From the NCBI RefSeq assembly GCF_000169175.1, contig NZ_AAWS01000060.1, forward strand, positions 1 to 54,629: DNA of 54,629 nucleotides. Direction: 5' to 3'. Origin of the DNA: Microscilla marina ATCC 23134 (lineage in GTDB: Bacteria; Bacteroidota; Bacteroidia; Cytophagales; Microscillaceae). Positions within the stretch are counted from its first letter, which is position 1, and each line of letters opens with the position of its first letter. Below the pieces are notes generated by a model. That model made no database searches and was not told the DNA's origin. It saw nothing but the letters and a program-made list of their open reading frames with translations. Of this stretch, positions 36,164-45,313 are shown piece by piece. The translations under genes were made by a program, and so were the position numbers.

Positions 36164-36748
36164 ATGAAACAAGTTCACAAGTACTGGGAGGACGTTGATA
36201 AGCAACTTACCAAGATCACTAACCAAAGCTTGATTAACTTTCACGCCAAAGGAGCAGCCAAAGAAGACATAGCCAAACTATCGGCCAAGATAGGTTATGA
36301 GTTGCCCGAAGACTTTCAAGATTTTCTCACCCGTTTTAACGAATACCAAAGCGTAACGTTTTTTGAGTATAAGTCGTTAAGTATCAGCGATATATACGAT
36401 AATTGGCGTTTGCTTACCAACCTTAAAACTCAAGGTGAGTTTGAGCATCTTACACCTTGGTATATCAAAGAAAAAGGAGCTGTAAAGTTTAAATGGTGGC
36501 ATAAGGGGTGGATTCCTTTTGCCGAAGACAACAACGGCAACTTATTGTGCATTGATTTGGCTCCTGCCAAAAAAGGTACAAAAGGGCAAATCTTTTATTG
36601 GGAAACCGTAGGAGGACCAGGGGTACCACAGGCAAAATCTTTTGGGGAGTACCTCAAAAACTACAAAAAATCGCTTGAAAAAGGCAAATTCGCTTATGAC
36701 GAAGTAATGGGAGTGTTGGCGCAACAACGCGAATCAGTAGGGGCCTAA
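36164..36748 (+). CDS. SMI1/KNR4-family protein
   Basis: The 194-residue protein has the SMI1/KNR4 signature: YELPEDFQDFLTRFNEYQSV, WIPFAEDNNGNLLCIDL, GTKGQIFYWETVGGPG and SFGEYLKNYKKSLEKGKF. Many bacterial members neutralise toxins of contact-dependent or polymorphic systems. No toxin gene is adjacent, so it may be an orphan immunity gene. No signal peptide. Confidence 0.86.
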   Translation: MKQVHKYWEDVDKQLTKITNQSLINFHAKGAAKEDIAKLSAKIGYELPEDFQDFLTRFNEYQSVTFFEYKSLSISDIYDNWRLLTNLKTQGEFEHLTPWYIKEKGAVKFKWWHKGWIPFAEDNNGNLLCIDLAPAKKGTKGQIFYWETVGGPGVPQAKSFGEYLKNYKKSLEKGKFAYDEVMGVLAQQRESVGA

Positions 36749-36834
36749 GTGATGGCCAAAAGAATGGTGAAGGTTTCGACGACCAGACAGATGTGACTGA
36801 TCGCCGGAACCTTTATTGCTAATATTTGCAAACT

Positions 36835-37728
36835 CTATCCCTTTTTGGTAAGTCGCCTGCGCAGATAACGAACACCGAAAAAGCCCCCTACACCCAATAC
36901 CAACAGCGTAGGCCAGGCATAAGTCAACCCAATGATAAAGCCAAGGATGCCTTTCCAGCCGGCAACAAAACCTCGCCCCATTTTAGTGAAAAAACCATCT
37001 GAAGGAACTTCTGCGGCTTCTGTACGTTGGTATACCTCCATACTAATGGTGCTGTAGTTGATCTGATCAACCAAAAACTTGAGCCTGCCTTCTCTAGCCT
37101 CTATTTCTTCTCTGATCACCCGCAGCTGGTTCTCCACTTTGAGGATTTCTTCAATACTTTTGGCTTTTTCAAGTATTTCAAGGTAACGTTTTTCTACCGC
37201 GCGTTTGGTTTTGAGTCGGCTTTGTATGTCTACAAACTCTTCAGTAACATCTTCGGCTTTTACATTTTTGTAATCCAAAAATACTGCTTCGCGCACCATT
37301 TCGTCTAACAAGTCTTCAAATTTATCACTTTCTACCCTTACCACAATTTTGCTTTGCAAACGGTTGTATTGGCGGTCTTGTTTTGCCGATGATACATAAC
37401 CTTCGTGTTTTCTAATCATTGCCTGCATTTTTGCAATACTTTTAGCCAGATTTTTTACCTGAAATCTTACATCTGCAGTTTTAATGATTTTCTGATTTTT
37501 TTTGACCAAAGGTTTAGGGGTTTTTACGTTTTGTACCTGCAGTATTTTCATTTTGTGTGCCGCAGTGCCATCGCCTTTAGAGCCTGTTTTTTTAGTACTG
37601 GAGACTGTCTTTTCTTCTGAATGGATAGTCATTTCTTCTTTTGACTGAGCTCCGTTATATTGCTTACTGCCACAGGCAGCCAGCCATAACATACAACTCA
37701 TCAAGAGCCAATAATTCAATGTTTTCAT
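36835..37728 (-). CDS. DUF4349-domain lipoprotein
   Basis: The 297-residue protein has a lipobox (LAACGSKQ), a charged linker, the DUF4349 core (about 80-265: KIIKTADVRFQVKNLAKSIA, HEGYVSSAKQDRQYNRLQSK, coiled-coil EIEAREGRLKFLVDQINYST) and a C-terminal membrane helix near 260-285 with the basic end RYLRRRLTKKG. Family proteins are envelope proteins of unknown function. Convergent with the SMI1-like gene. Confidence 0.88.
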   Translation of the reverse strand: MKTLNYWLLMSCMLWLAACGSKQYNGAQSKEEMTIHSEEKTVSSTKKTGSKGDGTAAHKMKILQVQNVKTPKPLVKKNQKIIKTADVRFQVKNLAKSIAKMQAMIRKHEGYVSSAKQDRQYNRLQSKIVVRVESDKFEDLLDEMVREAVFLDYKNVKAEDVTEEFVDIQSRLKTKRAVEKRYLEILEKAKSIEEILKVENQLRVIREEIEAREGRLKFLVDQINYSTISMEVYQRTEAAEVPSDGFFTKMGRGFVAGWKGILGFIIGLTYAWPTLLVLGVGGFFGVRYLRRRLTKKG

Positions 37729-38069
37729 AGTGTTTCAATTGTAAGTTTATTTGAGTGTTTTTCAGTGTTGCCATTTTATACTGCCTTTGACTTAAAGTAA
37801 CCCAGTATGCTATAGTTTATGTTTTTTTTTGGTCAAAAACCTACAAGCTCCCAATCTTTCATAGGCATTTATATCCTTAAAAGGTAAATTCATCGTTATT
37901 TTTGAAGTAAATAAATATTATCTTTGTTACTCATATAAGCCTTACTCGTTATATTTATACATACTATATCCACAGTGTGAATACTGAGAGGCTTTCTAAC
38001 ATTGAGAAATGCTGTATTTTGAAAAACAACTTGCAAAGTACAGTGTTAATAAGCACCAAATAACAAAAA
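37729..38069. promoter_or_regulatory. Divergent intergenic region with a promoter box
   Basis: TATCTTTG at 37919-37926 on the plus strand fits the -7 element, about 145 bp before the YwqK-like gene; TTTG at 37901 is too close (14 bp) for a standard -33. No gene seen. Confidence 0.4.
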
Positions 38070-38666
38070 ATGACAATCGCCATGGCAAAAATTTTATTAT
38101 TTGCATGGGTTTTACATTTTCCCATGAACCACCCCATTTATAACAACTCTTTTGATGAAAAAATCAGTTGTTATGGAAGTTTTGTAGGGGATATTAAACA
38201 AGGCTACTGGAAGTGCAGGTATACCAATGGCAACACTTTAAGAGAAGGGGCTTATCTGCATGGCAAACGCCACGGATACTGGAAGTTTTACCATCGAAAC
38301 GGCGTACTGGCTGCCGATGGATATTATAAAGTAGGAGAAGAAACCGGTATTTGGTATATATACGATGATCAGGGAAACCTGCTTCACGAGCGAGAAGATG
38401 GATTGTGGGGTACTGAAGGAACCGAAATTACTTGTAGTGGAAGCGTTTTGGGGGATCAGAAAGAAGGTTTATGGATATGTTTTTATGACAATGGAAATAA
38501 ACTACAAGAAGGCGCCTATTTTAAAGGCAAGCGTGATGGATACTGGCGTATGTTTCATCAAAATGGCAAGATTGCGGCTGAAGGCCCTTATATAAAGGGC
38601 GAAGAGGTAGGCCGCTGGAAAATATACAATGAAGAAGGTTCGCTTATAATGGAGCGCAACGATTAA
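38070..38666 (+). CDS. MORN/YwqK-like protein
   Basis: The 198-residue protein has a hydrophobic N-terminus (about 5-20) and eight or so MORN-variant repeats: GDIKQGYWKCRYTNGNTLRE, AYLHGKRHGYWKFYHRNG, YYKVGEETGIWYIYDDQG, then a second set GDQKEGLWICFYDNGNK and AYFKGKRDGYWRMFHQNG. The two halves are internal duplicates. It is a distant relative of the D proteins of the array. ATG at 38070, with another at 38082. Ends in a terminator. Confidence 0.82.
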   Translation: MTIAMAKILLFAWVLHFPMNHPIYNNSFDEKISCYGSFVGDIKQGYWKCRYTNGNTLREGAYLHGKRHGYWKFYHRNGVLAADGYYKVGEETGIWYIYDDQGNLLHEREDGLWGTEGTEITCSGSVLGDQKEGLWICFYDNGNKLQEGAYFKGKRDGYWRMFHQNGKIAAEGPYIKGEEVGRWKIYNEEGSLIMERND

Positions 38667-38700
38667 GTTTATAAACAGTATTATAAGAGACTTTTAGCAG

Positions 38701-38733
38701 ACCCTGATATACACATATCAGGGTTTTTCTTTT
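38701..38733 (+). terminator. Terminator after the YwqK-like gene
   Basis: ACCCTGATAT, loop ACAC, ATATCAGGGT, then a T-rich tail. Confidence 0.9.
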
Positions 38734-38823
38734 GCCTTCAATTCACCTTTCGTTGCAACTAATTTCAAGTTTTGTTTGTTTATCGGGTGGCAATGCAATT
38801 ACTCAATACTTTATATACTTTAC

Positions 38824-40050
38824 ATGCGTGAACTATTATCTTTAAGAAAACCCAGTTTCTGCTGTTGGGCAACATTTTGAGTCACATGGGCAGCGGCATT
38901 GCCCTGATCGCCATTCCGTGGTTGTGGTAAAGCACCCTAACGGCGAACAAATTTTTGGCTATGCTACCATGGCAACTGCGCTTATCACTATGCTGATGTT
39001 GCTCTATACCGGATCGTTGATTGATAAGTTTTCCCGAAAAAAATATTGGTATTGGCTGAAGTTTTTGGTCTTTTGTGCACCCTGGTCATTGTTTTTGTTG
39101 AATGGGAGCACACACAACCAGCCGTAGTTTCATTAGTGGCTATGTTGCTTTTTAGCAGTATGGTCTACAGTGTACACTTTCCCACCCGTTTTGCTTTTAC
39201 CCAAGAGTTGTTTGAACCCCACCAATACCAACGCTTGAATAGTTTGCTGGAGATTCAAGGACAAATCGCTTTTATGGTAGCAGGTGCTTTGGGCGGGGTA
39301 TTGGTAGAAGTGACTACATTTGCCAATGTAATGTTGATAGATGCCATTACCTTTGGACTAGGGGCATTGTTTTTTGCTGCCATTCCTTATCAACCAGTGC
39401 TCAAAACCCTTGCTGAGGTAAAACCTGTTTGGCAAAATGTAAAAGAAGGGATAAGCTTTATTAAGACCTATCGCCATACCACCAGTTTTTTTGTATACAC
39501 CATGTTGCCCTTTATTGCAGTATTAATTGGCATGTATTTGGTGCCTATATATGTTGCCAAAACCCTCAAAGCCGATGCCTTGGTATATGGTTGGCACGAG
39601 GTAATATGGTCTGTAGGTGCCATCATAGCCGGGCTTACCATTCCTATACTCACAACCAGGGTACAAGGCCGGGTATTGGTTATCTGGAGTGTACTGTTGT
39701 ATAGTATGTGTGTATTGGCGTTGGTGTTGAATACCTCGGTAGGTGGTTTTTTGATCATTAGCTTGCTTATGGGCTGGGGCAATGCTGGTAGGCGGGTAGC
39801 ACGTGCTACTGTCATGATGGAAAGCATTGACAATCGCATGATTGGACGAATGAACTCTACCCTGATGTCGTTTGGCAAACTGTTGCAGGTATTTTTGGTG
39901 TATGGTTTTACCCTTGTTATTCCGGTTTGGGGAACCAAAGGTGCTTTTGCGGTATTAGGTGTGTTGTTGTTGTTTACCTGTTGGGGAGCATGGCAAAGCA
40001 ATAAGTGTTTTGTAAGCAGTATTTCGACTAAAGTAGCAGCAGGCGATTAA
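38824..40050 (+). pseudogene. MFS transporter with three frameshifts
   Basis: Pieces of one major-facilitator protein lie in successive frames: MRELLSL, then KKTQFLLLGNILSHMGSGIA to IPWLW, then KHPNGEQIFGYATM to LIDKFSRKK, then ILVLAEVFGLLCTLVIVFVE to the end at 40050. Breaks lie near 38843, near 38926 and at the A7 run 39037-39043, and each is a one-base loss. The long last part (39046-40050, 334 residues) is intact and has MFS helices and GRMNSTLMSFGKLLQV. Three same-sign indels point to a decayed gene, though sequencing error cannot be excluded. Confidence 0.72.
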
Positions 40051-40298
40051 AGTAGTAACAAGTTGTTAGTTTTAAGCCCCGACAAGGTTCTAGGTACACC
40101 TTGTTTAACTGCGTTGAGCTCATCACAGCAAGCTGCTGTAGATTCGGTTCATGGGTAATTAACAAATTTATATTATACTCATTTTCAATGGTTTATACAT
40201 TTGTTAGTTTTAAGTGATAAGTAGGCACGCCTTACATTTTAATAGGCCACTTTTGCCAGCAGAGCTGCGAATAACTGTGGCTTTAAAAAATAAAAAAA

Positions 40299-40829
40299 AT
40301 GGAAACAATCGATACAATCAAACTATTAGGGCAAGTGCCCAACCAAGCACCGCAAGTATGGGCAGATATAGGAGCAGGTACAGGAGTATTTACGGTAGCC
40401 TTGCAAATGTTGTTGGCACCCCAAAGTACTGTATGGGCAGTAGACAAAAACCCTCATGTATTGTGGAGTTTGCCTAAGCAAAATGAAGTAAATATAAGCG
40501 TAGAAGAAGGCAATTTTGAGCGGGCAATGGATTTACCCTTGTTTGATGGCATTGTAATGGCAAACGCCTTGCATTATGCTACTGACCCTGCTGTGGTATT
40601 GCAAAATGTATTGCAACACCTCAAGCCCTCTGGCACTTTTATTCTGATAGAATACGATACCTCAATACCCAACCCGCCTTGGGTGCCCTATCCTGTAAGT
40701 CTGGCGCATTTTCAGAAACTTGCCTCTCAGCTAGGGCTCAACTCTCCCAAAGAATTGCATCGGGTAAGTTCTCAGTATGGGCAAAACAGCATTTATTCGG
40801 TATCGTGCCAATCACTTCAAAAATCCTGA
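40299..40829 (+). CDS. Class I SAM-dependent methyltransferase
   Basis: The 176-residue protein has motif I VWADIGAGTGVFTVALQ, the acidic residue in WAVDKNPH, FDGIVMANALHYATDP and FILIEYDTSIPNPPWVPYPV. It belongs to the small UbiE-like methyltransferases; substrate unknown. ATG after an A-run. It follows the broken MFS gene by 250 bp on the same strand. Confidence 0.85.
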   Translation: METIDTIKLLGQVPNQAPQVWADIGAGTGVFTVALQMLLAPQSTVWAVDKNPHVLWSLPKQNEVNISVEEGNFERAMDLPLFDGIVMANALHYATDPAVVLQNVLQHLKPSGTFILIEYDTSIPNPPWVPYPVSLAHFQKLASQLGLNSPKELHRVSSQYGQNSIYSVSCQSLQKS

Positions 40830-41033
40830 AAAAGGGTTTTTAAGATTTTCAAATATGCCACTAATAACGAGGAACCCTGGCAAAAAGCGAGCAGGTACAA
40901 TGCCAGACTTCTAGTTCATTACATCAACCATTCATAAACTCAAATGCTGCTTTCATAAACTCAGCAGCCCTCTTTTGCGGCAAATGGCGTATTTTTAGCT
41001 TACAGATACAGAAAAAAACTATACAATATCTCC

Positions 41034-42809
41034 ATGCGCAAACAATACAGCCTGTTAATACTTTGCTGGTGGCTTACATTCGTTGCCCAGGCACAAACCA
41101 AGGTGATCAATATACAGTCGCCCATTAATGGCAAAACTGTGAGTTTTACCGAGTTTTTAGATGCACTCGAACAAGCCAACCAACGAGTGCCCCAAGATGG
41201 GAAAAAATATGATTATATTGTTCAAGATGTGAAAGTCCGTTTTGTGCAAGAGATTGACAAGGCAGGAATGGATCAGCGTTTTTTTAGCAATGGTCCAGAG
41301 ATTGTCATTCGCCCCGATTTGCGTATTTCTAAGATAGACTGGGACTCTCAGTTTTGGTTTGTGCCCCGCAATATCACCTTTGCCGGCAACGTATATATTA
41401 CCGAAACCCTGCGAATGAAGGCTATTTTCACCGAATGTCGTTTCAAAAAAGCGTTGGCGTTTCTGAGCAATGATGGCGACTTCCTTGACTTTAAGAAGTG
41501 TGACTTCAACGGAGGCTTTCGTATGCAACGCAGCTCGTTGATAGACCACCTCAAAATAGACAGTTGTCGTTTTGACATTGCCGAAAACCTAGAGTATGGG
41601 GTAGTAGCGATGGGGCTCGAACCGCGCATTTTTTTGATAGACAACAAAGCCAATAACCTTGACTTGAGTATTTCAAACACTACTTTTAATGTGCATCCCA
41701 AAAAACGCTACAATCCTCAATACTTTGTTTCGCTGCGCAACTCGGTATTTAGCAATCTTAAGTTCGTAAACAGCCAGATCAAAACCTCGCTCGACCTGCA
41801 AAACTCCTCTATTAGCAACAACTTTCAGCTAAACAGTACCCAGGTGCACGACTATATTTTACTATTTGGGCTCAATATCAACCCCTTGGGTACCCGGCTC
41901 GACTGGAAACTGGTAGAAAAACGCATTGCGTATTATGATGCCCAACAAAAAAAGCTCTTTAGCATCCACAATCTCAAGCAAATACCCCTGAACATTTTCA
42001 ATGATTTATTCAGCAGTTATGCCATTGTATATGCTGCCTTTAAGTCTCAGGGCAACCGCTATAGTACCAATCAGTGTTATATAGAGTGGAAAAATGTAGA
42101 AACCCAATATCTGAAAAAACTCTACGAAAAAGACCGCAACGCTGAAACCTATTTTACTTATTGGATGAATGTGTTTTTGAAGGTGTTTTGTGACTATGGT
42201 ACCAACCCGCTTAAGTCGTTGTACATGTCGTTTTACGTGTTATTGGTGTTTGCCTTGGTGTATTTCTTTTTACCCCACCAGTTTGGCTATGCCCGCAACA
42301 ATTTTTATGAAAACCTTCGGCGTTTTAGCAACTATTTGCGCCATCCTGAAGAGTTTTTTAAGGTCATGCAAGCTAAGAAAGCCGAAATGAGCAAACGCCA
42401 CAGCAAAGTCAAAGACTTTGTGGAAGGAAACAAGCGTAATAAAGCCCCGTTTTACTTCAACCTGATTGCCTTGCCTGATAATATTTTGTATCAGGCAGGC
42501 AAAGCTTCCAACAATTTTGTAGTGACATATATGCGATGGGTACACAAGCTCAAAAAATCGGGCAACCAACTGGCGGGGGGACTTGCCAATGTGTTATTTT
42601 TTCTACTCATATTTATCATTGTACTGGAAAATCTCATTTTCCGAGCTTTAGACTCTACCGCCCTGAGCATCAATATTTTTACTACACTGGGTTTTGGCAA
42701 TACCGACGCCAAAGGGTTGCCTATGTATCTGACAGTACTGGAAGGTTTTATTGGTTGGTTTTTATTAAGTTTTTTCAGTTTATCGCTGATCAGCCAGTTA
42801 ATTAATTAA
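41034..42809 (+). CDS. Exported beta-helix-like protein fused to an ion-channel pore domain
   Basis: The 591-residue protein has a signal peptide (about 1-20, ending VAQAQ), a pentapeptide-like/right-handed beta-helix region (about 90-270: repeated patterns such as ITFAGNVYITETLRMKAIFT, FKKCDFNGGFRMQRSSLIDH, SLRNSVFSNLKFVNSQIKTS), membrane segments at about 388-410 and 517-540, a pore-like segment SINIFTTLGFGNTDAKG (about 547-563) resembling a potassium-channel filter TxGFG, and a final helix (about 568-590). The layout suggests an extracytoplasmic sensor-like domain on a two-TM pore. Function is inferred; the filter is one residue off the classical TVGYG. Confidence 0.75.
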   Translation: MRKQYSLLILCWWLTFVAQAQTKVINIQSPINGKTVSFTEFLDALEQANQRVPQDGKKYDYIVQDVKVRFVQEIDKAGMDQRFFSNGPEIVIRPDLRISKIDWDSQFWFVPRNITFAGNVYITETLRMKAIFTECRFKKALAFLSNDGDFLDFKKCDFNGGFRMQRSSLIDHLKIDSCRFDIAENLEYGVVAMGLEPRIFLIDNKANNLDLSISNTTFNVHPKKRYNPQYFVSLRNSVFSNLKFVNSQIKTSLDLQNSSISNNFQLNSTQVHDYILLFGLNINPLGTRLDWKLVEKRIAYYDAQQKKLFSIHNLKQIPLNIFNDLFSSYAIVYAAFKSQGNRYSTNQCYIEWKNVETQYLKKLYEKDRNAETYFTYWMNVFLKVFCDYGTNPLKSLYMSFYVLLVFALVYFFLPHQFGYARNNFYENLRRFSNYLRHPEEFFKVMQAKKAEMSKRHSKVKDFVEGNKRNKAPFYFNLIALPDNILYQAGKASNNFVVTYMRWVHKLKKSGNQLAGGLANVLFFLLIFIIVLENLIFRALDSTALSINIFTTLGFGNTDAKGLPMYLTVLEGFIGWFLLSFFSLSLISQLIN

Positions 42810-42861
42810 CTTGATAAAACAGGCGAACAGACGAAAAAAGCAGCCCTCAACCTCCTGAAGA

Positions 42862-43323
42862 CTACGCCTTGGCAGAACGCCACAAAGGACCTACTGCCAA
42901 TAGTAAAATCAGTACGTTAAACAAAACATTGGATGCATTGCCAGAGGCAATAGAGCCCGCACTGTCGAGCACAAACCACGACAAGGTGCCAATGAGCACG
43001 CTTTTGCGAATAGCTTCTGGTGCCTTATCGTATGCCCATACAGATAAACACCAAATCATTACGCCCCAGCCCAAAAGAAAGCCACCAGTAAGTGCCGATA
43101 AAAACCGGGTATCGGCCGAGGCATAAGTCGTTGCTCCATCAATTGGCCAACTCAGTAAATCAAGCGTCCAGCGGGCAGGTTCGGCGGTGGCTACCATAGT
43201 GCCCAGGAAAAATACAGGACCAAAAGACCCTACTACTATCGCGGTAATTTTTAACCAAAACTTATGAAATTGGTGAGACATCATACCATGCTGACTGTTT
43301 TTTGTATGTTCCTTCATCATCAT
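42862..43323 (-). CDS. Four-helix integral membrane protein of unknown function
   Basis: From the ATG at 43323 (MMMKEHTKNSQHGMMSHQFH) the protein has about 153 residues and four hydrophobic segments (ITAIVVGSFGPVFFLGTMVA, FLSALTGGFLLGWGVMIWCL, SVLIGTLSWFVLDSAGSIAS, NVLFNVLILLLAVGPLW). The frame is open to an ATG at 43389, but the added residues look non-coding. I do not recognise a named family. Convergent with the channel-like gene, 52 bp apart. Confidence 0.7.
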   Translation of the reverse strand: MMMKEHTKNSQHGMMSHQFHKFWLKITAIVVGSFGPVFFLGTMVATAEPARWTLDLLSWPIDGATTYASADTRFLSALTGGFLLGWGVMIWCLSVWAYDKAPEAIRKSVLIGTLSWFVLDSAGSIASGNASNVLFNVLILLLAVGPLWRSAKA

Positions 43324-43766
43324 TTGTTTAGTAAAAGGCAAAAAAAATAAAAATGTTCTAAGTGATCTTTCATAAATAATTTGAGCCATTAAAGTGTATC
43401 TATTGCCCTCATTCTTCTCAAAAAAAAAGCTTCATAGCTTTGGCTATGCACCGTTTTTTTTGAATCGTCTGAGAACAATATATTTTCTTGAATTGGCACA
43501 TCTTATTTTTTCCAGATCACTAATAGAATAAAACATCCCCGTTGTGCGGGATTTACAACTTGTGGGCAGTGCAAATACTTTTGCCTTGCCCAAGGTTGTT
43601 TTGAATGACAAGGTTAGAGAAAAAACAGGAGGTATTTTAGACGCTACCGTCTAATAGACAAATGAAAAAAGATGAGAAGTGCGATAAAATAGGCAAGTTG
43701 GGTAAGATTATCAACGCAGAATTTTTCCAGAGAATAAAAATAATACCACTCTACGCTACACTGTTT
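43324..43766. other. Gene-free region with an A/T-flanked hairpin
   Basis: About 440 bp without a gene. CATAGC at 43433 and GCTATG at 43443 form a small stem between an A-run (43420-43428) and a T-run (43454-43461), possibly a weak bidirectional terminator. CCCG/CGGG near 43540 is another short inverted repeat. Confidence 0.4.
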
Positions 43767-44795
43767 TTACCTTAACCGTGAGGCAAACCAGCGTTTTACT
43801 TTGTGATAAATATGATAAAACCAATAAACGTTTATTTTATTTTTAGATAATAAGACGATGGTTTCTGTAAGTTTTGTAGTTGAATTCAGTTTTTTTAATA
43901 AGTCATTAAATGAAAATACCAAATCAAAGTGTTGAGTATAAAACGCCAACCGTAAGTGATAAGATACTTGGCGCGACAGTGCCAGGTTTTCGGAAGGGCT
44001 GGTATTTAGCTCAAAAGCCTTATAAAAAACTTGAAGGGTGCTTTCTAAATGCGGGTTCATTTTGTTTCGGTAAAATGCACTTGATAGTGAATTTCTTACA
44101 ACACGCTTCATGGTGGTTACCTCATCTTGGTACTTATACAAATAATGCCGAGAAGTAGATACCCAAAAATCAAAGTCCTCGTAGCTTAAGTCTTCATTAT
44201 AGCCCCCCATTTGTTGCAATGTGTCTGTCCGCATCATCATTGTAGCTGTATTGATAAAATACCTACTCAATACTTCAGTATATACATTGCCTTGAGGCAC
44301 AGCTACCTTGCTTTTTCCAGCTTTATCTACTGGATAGTGATAATTTAATATATCGCCAGCTTCGTTGATGTTTACTGCGTTGCTAAACACCACTGCGTAT
44401 TCTTTGGGTAAAGACTCAAACAAAAGTACCTGTTTTTCTATCCGGTCGTCCAGCAATACATCGTCAGCTGCCAGGTCTATAATATATTTACCTTGAGCAA
44501 TTTTCAGCCCTGCATTAAAAGCCTTACAATTGCCTTGATTTTGTTGGATTTTGATAAAAACAGGTGGTTTTGGCAACTTAAATACTTTATTTTGCGTTTC
44601 TTTAGCTGTAGAACTTACATCAATATCATCTAACACCTCTTCAATAATTTTTACACTGCCATCAACACTGGCATCGTCCACTATTATCAACTCAATATTC
44701 GAATAGGTTTGCAAAAAAACTGAACGAAGTGCCTCAACCACAAATTTCTCGTGGTTATAACACAAACAAATAACAGATACTAAAGGTGCTTGCAT
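43767..44795 (-). CDS. Family 2 glycosyltransferase
   Basis: The 342-residue protein has a GT-A domain (about 5-230) with PLVSVICLCYNHEKFVVEAL, ELIIVDDASVDGS, YIIDLAADDVLLDDRIEKQV as the metal site, and YEDFDFWVSTSRHY. No membrane segment. It probably adds sugars in polysaccharide or glycoprotein synthesis. ATG start. Stand-alone on the minus strand. Confidence 0.9.
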   Translation of the reverse strand: MQAPLVSVICLCYNHEKFVVEALRSVFLQTYSNIELIIVDDASVDGSVKIIEEVLDDIDVSSTAKETQNKVFKLPKPPVFIKIQQNQGNCKAFNAGLKIAQGKYIIDLAADDVLLDDRIEKQVLLFESLPKEYAVVFSNAVNINEAGDILNYHYPVDKAGKSKVAVPQGNVYTEVLSRYFINTATMMMRTDTLQQMGGYNEDLSYEDFDFWVSTSRHYLYKYQDEVTTMKRVVRNSLSSAFYRNKMNPHLESTLQVFYKAFELNTSPSENLALSRQVSYHLRLAFYTQHFDLVFSFNDLLKKLNSTTKLTETIVLLSKNKINVYWFYHIYHKVKRWFASRLR

Positions 44796-44843
44796 AAATT
44801 ATTGTGTAAAAGCAACTTAGGTAATAAACAATACAAATAATCG

Positions 44844-44874
44844 TTTCAAATAAACGCTTGTGCTGCTATATTTG
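44844..44874 (+). promoter_or_regulatory. Promoter of the DUF4177 gene
   Basis: TTTC (44844-44847), 19 bp, TATATTTG (44867-44874). It fits -33/-7 with one mismatch and puts transcription start near 44881, which decides for the ATG at 44903 as start codon. Confidence 0.6.
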
Positions 44875-44902
44875 TATGGTCAAAATCCAAATCACCAAAA
44901 AT

Positions 44903-45130
44903 ATGAAAAATACAAAGCTTGAATACAAAATCATTACCACCAGTGGAACCAACCAAACCCCTGCTAATATTGACAAAGCAATTGCAAATGCTGGCGAAGA
45001 GGGTTGGGAGGTTACCAGTATCTCGCATGATAAACATCCCAGCGACCAAACCAAAACTGAGGAAATCATGTGCGTATTGAGACGAGAAGTAAAAGCCAAA
45101 GCTGCCCAAAGGGTAAAAACACAAGCTTAG
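44903..45130 (+). CDS. Small DUF4177-like protein
   Basis: The protein has 75 residues from the ATG at 44903: MKNTKLEYKIITTSGTNQTP, DKAIANAGEEGWEVTSISHD, EEIMCVLRREVKAKA. The EYK...N..GxEGWEVxSI...xxxLRR pattern is that of DUF4177, small cytoplasmic proteins of unknown role. The frame is open upstream to 44858, but the promoter box lies inside that stretch. Closed by a terminator. Confidence 0.78.
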   Translation: MKNTKLEYKIITTSGTNQTPANIDKAIANAGEEGWEVTSISHDKHPSDQTKTEEIMCVLRREVKAKAAQRVKTQA

Positions 45131-45183
45131 GCTACAAATATAGATATAATTGCATATCACTGTTTTAAATACACATTTTTATC

Positions 45184-45216
45184 TGCCTTGTCATACTTTT
45201 GACAAGGCATTTTTTT
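45184..45216 (+). terminator. Terminator of the DUF4177 gene
   Basis: TGCCTTGTCA, loop, TTGACAAGGCA and seven T. Confidence 0.88.
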
Positions 45217-45224
45217 GTTAAGCC

Positions 45225-45262
45225 AAAAAAAGCTGCATAGGGACAACCTATGCAGCTTTTTT
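45225..45262 (-). terminator. Terminator of the TonB receptor gene (bidirectional)
   Basis: AAAAAAGCTGCATAGG, loop GACA, then ACCTATGCAGCTTTTTT. Symmetric A/T flanks let it act on both strands; it lies 50 bp after the receptor stop. Confidence 0.9.
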
Positions 45263-45313
45263 AATGATTTTAAGTAAGTAACCAATAGTATTTAGTTGCT
45301 CTTGACCAATGGG

